Shown here: one piece after another, positions 38,085-47,190 of the stretch
Position numbering within the stretch: the first letter of the stretch is position 1
Layout of the letters: every line of letters begins with the position of its first letter
NCBI RefSeq assembly: GCF_043290135.1
Contig: NC_134703.1
Coordinates: 116,305,005-116,369,004 of the forward strand
DNA from: Rhipicephalus microplus
Taxonomy: Eukaryota > Arthropoda > Arachnida > Ixodida > Ixodidae
DNA length: 64,000 nt
Direction: 5' to 3'
Position numbers and translations under genes: made by a program
The notes under the pieces: generated by a model
Told to the model about the DNA's origin: nothing
The model's input: the letters and a program-made list of their open reading frames with translations, nothing else
Databases searched by the model: none

Positions 38085-38305
38085 AAGGCGATAGCAATTA
38101 AAAGCTCGTTTCACAGAAATATTGGCGTTGGTGTCGATGTCAGTGGTTGTGAGCGAAAAATCATCATCTTATGCGTGACCTAAAAATAGAGAACGGCGCA
38201 AATAAAATAGGCGGCAAAATTCCTGGGTCAGTTTGGGGATCCGACCCGGGTTGTTTGCATGGCAAGCGGACGTTTTACCACACGTCCACGCGTATGCTTG
38301 AGAAT
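38085..38305 (-). mobile_element. tRNA-derived SINE, second family, near complete
   Basis: On the minus strand a tRNA-like head (GGACGTGTGGTAAAACGTCC, CGCTTGCCATGCAAAC, then CGGATCCCC in the B-box position) is joined to a body containing GGTCACGCATAAGATGATGA. It ends in GAGCTTTTAATTGCTATCGC. The body is shared with 32.4 kb and the head with 37.4 kb. No TSD was found. Unlike the Ruka-like family, it lacks the TTCTTTAACGTGCAC block. Confidence 0.72.
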
Positions 38306-38767
38306 ACCGTTAAAATAACTTCCTCTGCTAGCAAATGCGGGGAAAGTAACTTTCATACCTCAAAAACAGACGCTCCCTGTATACATTCTTCCCAATACAA
38401 CATTAAATATTGCAGCTATAATGCACGGTACAAGCGTACATTGCCATCGGGCATCCGAACATGTGATCATCATATTGACTTTGTGGTTTAAAGTCAGTAA
38501 CCTACTACTAACGTACGCACGCTACTGCACATATTATCTTCGGGGCACGCAGTGGGTGAAGAGCAAGTTCGAAAAGGTTGTATGCACTAAGTGTTTAAAG
38601 TACGCACTGGTAACAGGACATCACTGTCACGTTAAACTCTTAGAAGCGAAGATTCAGTGTCCTCTAATTTTATATTGCAATGGTTGCGTTGAAACAAAAG
38701 TAGATATTAAACTGTACGTATACGAGAGCTCAGTGAGTGTGGCTACTTTCCCTAATGTAGATGCTGA
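38306..38767. other. Unassigned DNA
   Basis: No gene recognised. The plus-strand open frame over 38421-38828 runs into a SINE fragment and is not a gene. Confidence 0.4.
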
Positions 38768-38816
38768 TATGTGGAGTTTAACGTCCCAAAACCACCATAT
38801 GATTATGAGAGATGCT
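38768..38816 (-). mobile_element. 3' fragment of a Ruka-like SINE
   Basis: ATGTGGAGTTTAACGTCCCA followed by AAACCACCATATGATTATGA and GAGATGC matches the 3' terminal ~45 bases of the SINE at 60,767. It is 5'-truncated and very similar, hence a young fragment. Confidence 0.85.
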
Positions 38817-41800
38817 TCCTTAATGTAGAGTGGGTCTCAGTGCGGAACACAGTGTCTTTAGCGGTTCGTCTAGTCTGGTGAACCAGTTTGAGCAGGTTCA
38901 ATGATAATTGCCTGACTCAGGAATGTGCAGCATCCCCTTCACTTACGTGTGGCTGAAAGGAAGATGTATATGTGCTGTGGTATGTTTTAGAATGCTCGTA
39001 TGATGTGATAAACAATTGCCTGAAACTCGTTGTGGGTACAGTTATATCAAGTATGCATAGGGTGCAGGAACAGAGAAGCCCAAAAAATTACCAGCACAAA
39101 GCATATATGACGCTGGCTGACCACTGGCACTGAGAAGGGCACATCACCTTCCAACGATTTAGGAAAGGAAGAATATAAGTTTGAGACGAAGATCTGAAAG
39201 TGGTAGGTAAAGAGGAAAGAAATAGTGACAATTACAACAGGAAGAAAGTATATGAAAGATAAAATAGTAACTCGAAAGAAAATTCCGTAAAAAGGAAAGT
39301 ACAAGCCGGTTTCATGTAGTAATGTTTGCAGGGGGCGTTGGCTCTTCGCTATTTGAGAAGCCCTGCCACTGAATTGTACAGGTAAAGGCAATTGTACAGG
39401 TTTATAGGCGCAGTTCAAGAGGCTTGTATTTCTCTCCTTATGAATAGCGAAGCACATGGTATACGATGAATGGCACACTTTAACAACTAGGGTTTCAAGA
39501 GCTTCGTTGTAGCTATAGACATTATGACGAACTTGTTACACCTTATTTTCTGTATATACGCTCGCCCACCAGGACAGTACAAATGTTTAACCAGGTTTGA
39601 GGTATATTGCACGGGAAGGAAGGTCGCGAACACGAACGTGTGTAGGGAGTGATTCATTTCAAGCGCACTGAGTTTGATGTTGCTTTGGAAGTATCAACAA
39701 ATTGTCAGGACTGCATAAAATTTCTGGGCTGCCATTGGTACCGGAAACACAGGAAGGAGCGCTCCAATCAGTTCTTTCATTTTCAACGCGAGAACCATGT
39801 ACAAAAATTTCAACTGGGCAACAAGTATTACCTCTGCTAATACTTGTAGCTCTGCTGGTGGATTCAATAACGTAACAGGTAAACCCAGGATCGGCTTTCT
39901 TTTTCATAAGTGAACTGTGTGTAGTGCAGTAAGCTGTACGGTTCTCGAAGCGCCGACATGACGTGTTTCAACACAGAGGAAAAAAAAAACAACGAGAAAC
40001 GCCACATTTTATATGAAATGTGTTCAGAAGTACGTGCACTATTAACGTTTTGTGGGACAGTGAAAAAGCAGCGATGCCGAAACGGCTCGAAGAGCTCCAC
40101 ATTGCAAGCTTCCAATAAAGAACAATGTTTTCTAATGAAGTTAAAATGAAAAGCATTTTTCGGCTACCGCTCAGTACATGTTAAACTGAAAAAAAAAACA
40201 GTTATAGTCTATGAAGAATTTAGCGACTACGTCTACAATATAAAATAAAAATAAAAATGAATCACGTACTTATACAAACCCAGTGACCGTATTAAACTAA
40301 TCCCGACATTGCATTGAAGAGGAAGAAGTAGGAGAATTTCTCGCCATTTCAACGTCGCTTCTCGGAACCGAACGTATAAGCGGCTTTAGGCAGGCTCTGC
40401 GAATGTTGCTCTTTTGTCTGTAGTAGGGTTATGTCTTGGGGAATTCTCGGAACACTGACTGAGAGGACTGAAAAGGATTTTCTATAGTATCTGTATACTG
40501 CTTACCAAAAACTGCAAGTGCTGTTGAAACGGAAGACCGGTGAAAATCAAGGGCAGCATGTTCTATGACCGCAAGAACATCCAGAAATGATTAACCTAAC
40601 ATCCAGTACATTGCAGAATTCCCGTTTGGTTGTTTTGTTCAGAGTGCAGAAATTACTTCATGTTAGAAATGCTTGGTATGAAGAAGCGCTTACGAAATGC
40701 TGACTGAGGTGATCCTTTTAAGTACACATATGCATTCGCGTTGCTTGTGTTCGCATGAAATGATACAAACCATTCAGGAGTTTTATTTATAACTTCAATG
40801 GTGCTGCTCTTAATAATAGATGAATAAAAGAAGCTCTAGCTTTTAGATTATGACTGCAGCTAAGTGTGGTGCACTGAATGATGTCGATGCACACCTATAA
40901 ACGATGCCACAGCACTAACAAAACGAAAGCTAATTCAGTGAATCAATATGAGTTTTACCCTGAGAGCAAGAACAGAAGCTGCCGTTTTGCCTTGGTCTTT
41001 CAGCGAGCTTCCAAGTTCGCGGTGTTGGAATAACATTCCTTCTAACCTAGAATAAAGAACAACATTCGTGATTTAGCTTGCCCACGCACTTTTTTGCATC
41101 ATACCTGCAAAGCTTGCTGTTTACAACGATGAAAAAATTAAAAGGTAATGTTTTTTGTTATTTCGTGACCACACATAAGAAAAAAATCAATACTTTAAAC
41201 ATAATTAACCCTAATAACTGACATCTGTTCATTTACGGCAGATAAAACTATGATTGACTGCATGTAAAGTATGATGCTGTATAATTATGTCGTGGGTGAC
41301 AAAAAAAAAATATCTCGAAATTTCACGACGAAGATTGCGTAATGGAGAGTAATTGGAAATCTACCATTACAAAAGCCACATCAGGGCAACCCATACGCCC
41401 TTGGTTTTATGAAGTTACGGTTAACCATTTATTATCTTTGATTCTGGTTACGCGAAACGCACTGTATCTCATTGCATGCATATGCGAGCGTGGCTATCAG
41501 CACACAATTTGCAATGCCGCCAAGCATCACTTCGATGCACGAAACTTTTCAGTCCACGGACGCGATGTAATGGCATAAAAAAAAAAAAAAACCGCGCATC
41601 TTCCAAGCGCAACGCATTTTCCACGTCTTTCGGCGGGATACTCAGCAGGCGATGAGAATCGAGGGCTGTCCTTTCAAAACACGCGTTCTCAGGCTAATTT
41701 GCGTAATTGCTAACGTACGACCGGCTCTGCATACGCATTATTCGTTATTTTGTTGCTTATGCAAATGCGATTGCACTCAGTGAACACGCTCTTTCTTTCA

Positions 41801-41848
41801 GGCGCGCATTAATAATCTTTTCAACACTGATTTGCGGGACAGCAATTC
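38817..41848. other. Unassigned AT-rich DNA
   Basis: No supported gene over 3 kb. The minus-strand open frame at 39047-39478 (143 codons) translates to a hydrophobic, Phe/Ser-rich sequence from a purine-rich plus strand. It has no family resemblance and is probably fortuitous. A-rich runs occur near 39980, 40190 and 41575. Confidence 0.45.
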
Positions 41849-42366
41849 AGCCTTATTTATTTATTTATTTATTTATTTATCCATTTCATTATACATACTG
41901 CAGGACAGCTGGAGGGGCAGTACACATAAAGGATCAAAATACAAGGATGGCTTAATACATGCAATTACGCAATTTGAAGCATGTGTGCATAAAATAAGGG
42001 ACATAAAATTATTATCGCTCATAAATAGGAAAATAAACTACAGCAACACTAAAGAAACATATAATCTAAAAAAATATATGCACTTTTAGGGCTTGGACGA
42101 AGTCTGGCGACGTAATCACTGAATCTGTGCGCCTGTTCCTGTTCTGTATAGTTCTGGGAAGGAAGCTATTTTGAAATGTCTTAGTTTTAGCGAAAATTGG
42201 TTTGAGTGCATGAGTTCTAGTGTGCCTTGTTTGAATTGTAACATGACAAAGGTATGACAAGCCACCTACATTCAAGCCACCAGCCAAGCTGATGTGTAGG
42301 AACTTTATGCGATGAATGTTTATTACAGACTGTAAAGAAAATATTTTGTTTTTGGCCATGAGGGCA

Positions 42367-42786
42367 CTATAAGAATGTCTGTCCGTTATATTTACTAAAA
42401 ATGAATCTAGCAGACTTGCGTTGAAATAATTCAAGCTGATGAGTGTCTTTTAACGTATGTGGGTCGCAAAATTGTGCCGCATAGTTTAATCTTAATCGCA
42501 CGAATGTGTCCACAGCAAGCAAGCGTACCTGAGGTGGAGCGTGACAGAGCCTTCGACGCAATAAGCACAACTTCTTAAATGATTTTGAGCATATCTCTGT
42601 ATTATGTTTTGTCCATGATCTTTTATCAGTAAAAGTGACTCCAAGGTACCTGTAAAGGTCTACAGTTTGAATAAGAACGCTGCTGGAGTGGTACTCAAAT
42701 ATTATTATAGCCACTTTTCTAGTGATTCCTAAAAAAACTGTTTTTGTGGATTTAACGCCATATTGCAAGAATAGCACAAAGAGCAT
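42367..42786 (-). pseudogene. LINE reverse transcriptase C-terminal region (broken)
   Basis: This 139-codon open stretch contains VDLYRYLGVTFTDKRSWTKH, the YLGV..D..L.W..H signature after the RT palm in CR1/Jockey-type LINEs. It also holds a LCLLRRRL helix and ARFIFSKY near the end. This part lies C-terminal to the catalytic aspartates and helps position RNA. Downstream frames decay into the 3' untranslated region. It is an inactive remnant. Confidence 0.85.
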
Positions 42787-42789
42787 ATA

Positions 42790-43003
42790 TTATCATGTGC
42801 TTGTAGGAGGAAATGTTGTTTGCTAGTAGAAGCAATTTCTTTGAAAATATTACAGTGACCTGCAAACAGCTTTACTGACACAGATGATGACATACCCTCC
42901 ATTAAATAATTTATATATTAAAAATAGAACGAGAGCCCCAATACACTACCATGCGGTACGCCCGAGCTAACAGGAAGCACCCGAGAATGGCAACCATCAA
43001 TAT
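42790..43003 (-). pseudogene. LINE reverse transcriptase, template-grip and catalytic motif region (broken)
   Basis: On the minus strand VLPVSSGVPHGSVLG (about 42940-42985) is the SGVPQGSVLG motif of CR1/Jockey RTs. It is followed by VSVKLFAGHCNIF, where intact enzymes have LFADD. Both catalytic aspartates are therefore lost here (AGH replaces ADD). Small deletions disrupt the frame between the two motifs. Confidence 0.8.
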
Positions 43004-43016
43004 CTTAAAATTGTTC
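43004..43016. repeat. Left 13 bp target-site duplication of the I-like LINE
   Basis: CTTAAAATTGTTC is repeated exactly at 50156-50168, bracketing the 7.1 kb LINE. The duplicated bases belong to the RT region of the older minus-strand LINE. Confidence 0.92.
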
Positions 43017-43667
43017 TGAGACTGCCTGGCGGCGCCAAGCTGTGAACACATGTTCACACTGCGCTCTGCTTTCTCGAAGCTTTTCTAAGAGCAACTTCGC
43101 GCAAACTCATCAAACAGTCTTGTAGTCTGCTTTGTGAAGTTATCCTGATTCCACGGGTACCCAAAGCTTGGTACAGGGCCAACTTTAAGGGAAAAAACTA
43201 CCGCAGGCAGATTGGATGACCTTGTGGAGACGCCCTTAACGACCACGGCCGGCGTCGCGCGTCCCGGAAGGCACTCCGACGTGCGGAACATGACGGTGTT
43301 GTGTGTTTGTGGGAACACCGGCTAGCAGACAGTGAACTTTGGACACTTGCTTTGCTGCTACGGGACAAGGATCGAATATGAGCGATGTTTACGTTACTTT
43401 TTTCACCTGTTTTGTGACACGACAAAATGCCGGCGGGAAAGCTCTGTAAGCCTAAGCGCTCCGACTAATTTGGCAGGAGCAGCGGTCACATTTCCTTTAT
43501 TCTGCCAAGCATGAAACGAGACTGGCGACGTGACTTCTTCGGAACGCCGTTGATCGACTGAGGAGGCCTGGGCAACGCCCCCTCTAGAAAGATGCCTGAG
43601 GAATGGCTCGCGCTCTCAGCGGAGTTGGCCTGCCAGTTAAAACCAGTTTAAAAAGCAGCAATCCCAG
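43017..43667 (+). promoter_or_regulatory. 5' untranslated / internal promoter region of the I-like LINE
   Basis: About 650 bp between the TSD and the first ATG of ORF1. It is moderately GC-rich. LINEs of this group are known to start transcription from an internal promoter at the very 5' end; I see no diagnostic core motif. Open frames here on the minus strand have no known domain. Confidence 0.5.
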
Positions 43668-43730
43668 ATGGAGAAGACTGTGAACGTGAACGAGAAAGTT
43701 GAAAGCGATCCGCCCGCCGAAAAAAAAAAA
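43668..43730 (+). pseudogene. LINE ORF1 N-terminal piece, cut by insertion
   Basis: ATG at 43668 opens 21 codons, starting MEKTVNVNEKVESDPPAEK and reaching an A-rich stretch. There the sequence switches to the minisatellite element shared with 52.6-53.4 kb. The highly charged start and Lys run fit the beginning of a LINE ORF1 whose continuation (FRRKKRRGPPPLPKEDIKV) appears after the insert. The exact junction is uncertain within about 30 bases because the A-run lies at the boundary. Confidence 0.65.
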
Positions 43731-43776
43731 TGGCAGCATATCCACGGAGTGAATGATGGAGTGTGGGGCGAAGAAT

Positions 43777-43975
43777 TCGTCCGTCCATTCGTTCTTGCTT
43801 CCGTCCGTCCATGCGTCCGTCATTGTGACCGTCCATGCGTCCATCAGCCCGTCCATGCGTGCGTCTGTTCGTGCGTCCGTCCCTGCGTTCGTCCATGCAG
43901 CCGTCTTTGCGTCCGTTAATGCGTTCATCCAAGCATCTGTCTATGTGTCCGTTCGTCCATCTATTCAACACTCCA
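43777..43975. repeat. Degenerate GTCC/ATGC 12-mer minisatellite
   Basis: GTCCGTCCATGC-like units (with TTCG, TTTG and CATC variants) form about 200 bp inside the mobile element. They create long but meaningless open frames on both strands (Arg/Val/Ser/Pro- or Thr/Asp/Gly-rich). Confidence 0.9.
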
Positions 43976-44482
43976 AGTACCACCATCTCGCATATTTTCA
44001 TCATATATTCCCCATATCAAATCACCGCCATCCAGCGGACATTCCAAGGACTAAATGAGAGGTGGCACACACACTTTTTCTTACGGCTTGCACTTCGTGT
44101 CCACTTTCCACCTTTAACCACCTCGAGTTCATGGTATATACTAGTTCACTGTATTCATGGCAATGCGGCCGAACGCTCGCTAAACCTTTCGAAAACCAAG
44201 GAAGTTACGCCCAGCGAGTATGACGTAGCAAACTTTTTCAGTCAGATTGTGCTCAATGTACATGCCAATGGCTGCTAATGGGAAATGAGAGGCGGAGAAT
44301 TCTGCTTTTACTTTCTTATGGCTTGCGCTTCGTATCTAGTTCCCCGCTTTAACCACCTCGAGTTCATTCATGGTAGATACTAGTTCATTGTATTCATGGC
44401 ACTGCGGCTCAACGCTCGCTAAACCTTTCTAAAACTAAGAAGGTTACACCCAGCGAGTATAACGTAGCAACCATTTCTTGTC

Positions 44483-44610
44483 AGATAGTGCTCAATGTAC
44501 ATGCCAATGGCTGCTAATGATGATCACAGCCTGCACGTTAACTAAAAGCCGAATGCTCCTGTCTCTCATTCCTCATTAACAGCCATTGACATGTACATTG
44601 AGCACTATCT
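44483..44610. repeat. 38 bp inverted repeats around an inverted spacer
   Basis: AGATAGTGCTCAATGTACAT (44483) and its complement (ending at 44610) form arms of 38 bases with about 36 matches around a 52-base spacer. The spacer (TAACTAAAAGCCGAATGCTC then CTGTCTCTCATTC) is in the opposite orientation relative to its arm when compared with copy 2 and with the 44.28 kb unit, which reads GAAATGAGAGGCGGAGAATT. Confidence 0.8.
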
Positions 44611-44758
44611 TTTATTGTTCAACAACGTACAGAAGAAATCTCTCACCGGAACCACCTTGGAGGTCAAAATTGTAAGGACCGCTATTTCGGGTATGTGCCA
44701 CTGGTGGTTACATACTACGAGGGACGCAGAAACCACGCCGTAAGAAGCTTCGCCCCTA

Positions 44759-46486
44759 AAACGTGAAGCCACGCAGGGTTTCCGACGGAAAAAGCGACGC
44801 GGCCCACCTCCGCTACCGAAAGAGGACATCAAGGTTATTCTGAGGACGCATAAGGGTGTCTGGGTTAAAAACACATTGGGACTTGAACTCTCCAGGGCTA
44901 TGATAGATGCCTGCCAACGAAGTTTCGATGGCTATGATTTTCTGTTGTGGGTTCACCCAGGATCAAACATTGTAATGCTATCTATGCCAACCATGGAGGT
45001 AGCGAGTAGGCTGCGAGGTATCAGTCAACTAAAGATAAGGGGACAAATACACGCTTTCAATGCACACATGGCCGACCCCGAAGGCGTCTTGCGGGGAATT
45101 GTACATGGAATACCAGCCGGCACTTCGGAAGATGAACTAATGGAGAACCTACGTGTTAACACTCAAGGGGTGAACATCGAGAGAGCAAGAATGTTGGGCT
45201 CGTCTAAAACAGCGATTATCACATTCACGAGCAATGTGCTACCGAGGAGCGTATTTAAAATGGGTGCCGAGTTAATATACTACCCATATAAGCCAACAGT
45301 ACAGGTGTGCAAGATGTGCCTCCAAACCGGACACCGTACGGATGTCTGTCCAATTCCAAATGTCAATGTATGCCTAAAGTGCGGGGCAAGAGAACCGATG
45401 CAAGGACATGACTGCATCACCAAGTGTGTCATCTGTAACGGTGAACACCCCACAGGAGATAGTCTGTGCAAGAAAAAACTTAAGAACGTTGCTCCTTACA
45501 AGAAATTGAGGACAGATAAGCCAAAAGACTGGCTATGTGAACCTGAATGTACCAACGATGCCAAGTCGTCCGAAGAATTCCCTCCATTAAGGCTGGACAT
45601 GTCTCGATGGTTCAGCTCGGACCGGCAGGAACAGCACCAGTCAAGGTCAAGTTCACGATCTCGATCGAGATCCCAGTCAAGGTCGCGATCGAGATCTCGT
45701 TCAAGGAGTGACAGACAACATCACACTAACACGGCACCTCCGACCCCTGGGAAACCCAGCTTAAAGAACCAACGAAAGCATCGCGGACCTCCGGCCGAGA
45801 TAGATTTCTGCCAGGAATCACAAGACGCCCTAACCGCTGGCCGGACAAACATAAATCAGGTGAGCTTTGCGGAGGCAGTGTCTTCCAATGCTCCTATAAC
45901 AGAAAATCCACAATATAAGAAAATATTGGAAGAAACTAAGAGATTGCCTCAAGAGGTCAAACAGCCAAAAAAACAAATGGCCGAAGAGCGAAACAACTTA
46001 CAGGCAGCAATATCTTCATTAGAGAGACGGCTAGAGGCTAAACTACGACCACAAGACTCGACAGGAGTAGCTGGAGGATGTGGTCAGAAAATGACATATC
46101 AACAGTCAACAAAACCCACCCTTTTGGGGGGCAGCGTGGCGTCGGCTGAAGTTGAGAAAGGGTTGGTGTACGCAGGTACAACCACCCCTACTCCAAGCAC
46201 GACAGTAAATAACCACGACCAAATAACGCAACAAATACAGGCGCAGTTAGACGAAAACAGGCAAGGTATAGGTAACGTTAATAAACTGCTAGTCGATTTC
46301 ATGAATGAGATAAAATATTACATTTGCGAGGAATCAAAAACTCAAAGGCAGTACGTGATTGACGCTGTGAGCAGCTTGCAAAGGGCGATAAACGAGCGTC
46401 CTCGCTCGACCTCCACTAGAAATAGCAAACAATCTAAGGGGAATCGCGACGACGCGGAAGCACCCATGCATCTTGGCCAAAAATAA
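44759..46486 (+). pseudogene. LINE ORF1 (gag-like nucleic-acid-binding protein), main part
   Basis: Uninterrupted frame ending at the stop at 46484-46486. It reads back through FRRKKRRGPPPLPKEDIKV to the insertion at about 44,759. Three zinc knuckles follow each other from about 45309: CKMCLQTGHRTDVC (CX2CX4HX4C), CLKCGAREPMQGHDC and CVICNGEHPTGDSLC. A serine/arginine repeat lies at about 45640-45715, and a charged coiled-coil-like stretch (KRLPQEVKQPKKQMAEERNN) near 45940-46050. ORF1 proteins of this type coat LINE RNA to form the retrotransposition particle. The N-terminal end is separated by the nested element, so this is a broken gene despite its long open frame. Confidence 0.85.
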
Positions 46487-47190
46487 GCAGAGAAGTGTGG
46501 AACAATTGGAGATCTGGCAGTGGAATTGCCGCACTTTTCACAAACGTGCCACAACACTCCAGAGTTATATCAATGTGGCACCAATTAAACCCGATGTTAT
46601 ATGCTTGCAAGAAATTGGTGCCAGAATAGTGAAGCTTCAGAGATGTAATGTTTTTCAGAACCCAAATTATCCCCGCGTAGCAACGCTGGGGAGCAAGATG
46701 AGTGTGGCAACACGTGAGTACATAGGAACGCTACCGATCAATCACCAAATTATCAGTTTATTCCCCCAAAAGATAGGCGAAGCGAAGACTCTAATAGTGA
46801 ACCTATACAGTCCTCCAAAAGACAAAGGCGACGACTTCAATGAGCTCCTAGTTGAGACGGTTAAAATTGCAGGCAACAAGGACCGCCTATTAGTATTGGG
46901 TGATTTTAACGCACCCAGCACCACATGGAGTTACCCAAAAGACTCTCCGAAAGGAACGTGTCTCAAACATGCTGCGTCAAGGCTGGGCCTGAGTTCCAGT
47001 CCACTCTCCCGATCGCGCCCACGAGAGTGGACAACAGCGTACGTAGGGACACGTTCCCGGACCTCACTTTCACCTTCAAACTCAAAGACGCATCCTGGAC
47101 AAACTTGCAGAAAAATCTAGAAAGCGACCGTTACATTATAAGCGTCTCCATTTCGAATCCCAAACTGCGCGGATAGGCGACGCAGCGATC
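46473..47190 (+). pseudogene. LINE ORF2 start: APE-type endonuclease domain
   Basis: The frame overlaps the ORF1 end by about 14 bases. No ATG precedes the domain in frame, so start or reinitiation is unclear. LEIWQWNCRTF, PDVICLQEI, VNLYSPP and LVLGDFNAPSTTW are the successive N, E, Y and D/N motifs of apurinic-like LINE endonucleases, which nick target DNA. One frame shift near 46,990 separates them from the C-terminal part of the domain (RVDNSVRRDTFPDLTFTF, about 47,020-47,080). The expected SDH-type histidine motif near the end is not visible. Confidence 0.85.

Larger units (their letters stand above)
41849..43003 (-). mobile_element. CR1/Jockey-like LINE, 3' part (split element)
   Basis: The minus strand carries the C-terminal half of a LINE reverse transcriptase and the 3' untranslated region, ending at a (TTTA)n tail at 41854-41882. 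The other half lies at 50,169-51,480 in the same orientation. The two parts are separated by the 7.1 kb plus-strand LINE and its duplicated 13 bp target. Reading across the junction, with the insertion and one target copy removed, keeps the same RT frame. Stops and substitutions show a long-dead copy. Confidence 0.85.
43727..44760 (+). mobile_element. Minisatellite-bearing non-autonomous element, copy 1 (nested in LINE ORF1)
   Basis: It begins at an A-run then TGGCAGCATATCCACGG. It contains GGGGCGAAG (43765), a GTCCGTCCATGC-type minisatellite (about 43777-43975) and two tandem 230 bp units (from about 44053 and 44283). These are followed by an inverted-repeat segment (44483-44610) and CTTCGCCCCTAAA (44748-44760). 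The same blocks appear inverted at 52,636-53,400. GGGGCGAAG near one end and its complement near the other resemble short terminal inverted repeats. No coding capacity and no clear TSD, so the transposition mechanism is unknown. Confidence 0.78.

Noticed and set aside
39047..39478. 143-codon minus-strand frame with hydrophobic stretches, possible membrane protein
   Set aside because: It arises from a purine-rich plus strand, has no family resemblance, and its composition gives hydrophobic codons by default.
43668..44278. Long open frames on both strands rich in Arg/Asp/Gly/Met or Val/Arg/Ser/Pro
   Set aside because: They are translations of the GTCC/ATGC minisatellite; every frame stays open because of the repeat, with no domain.
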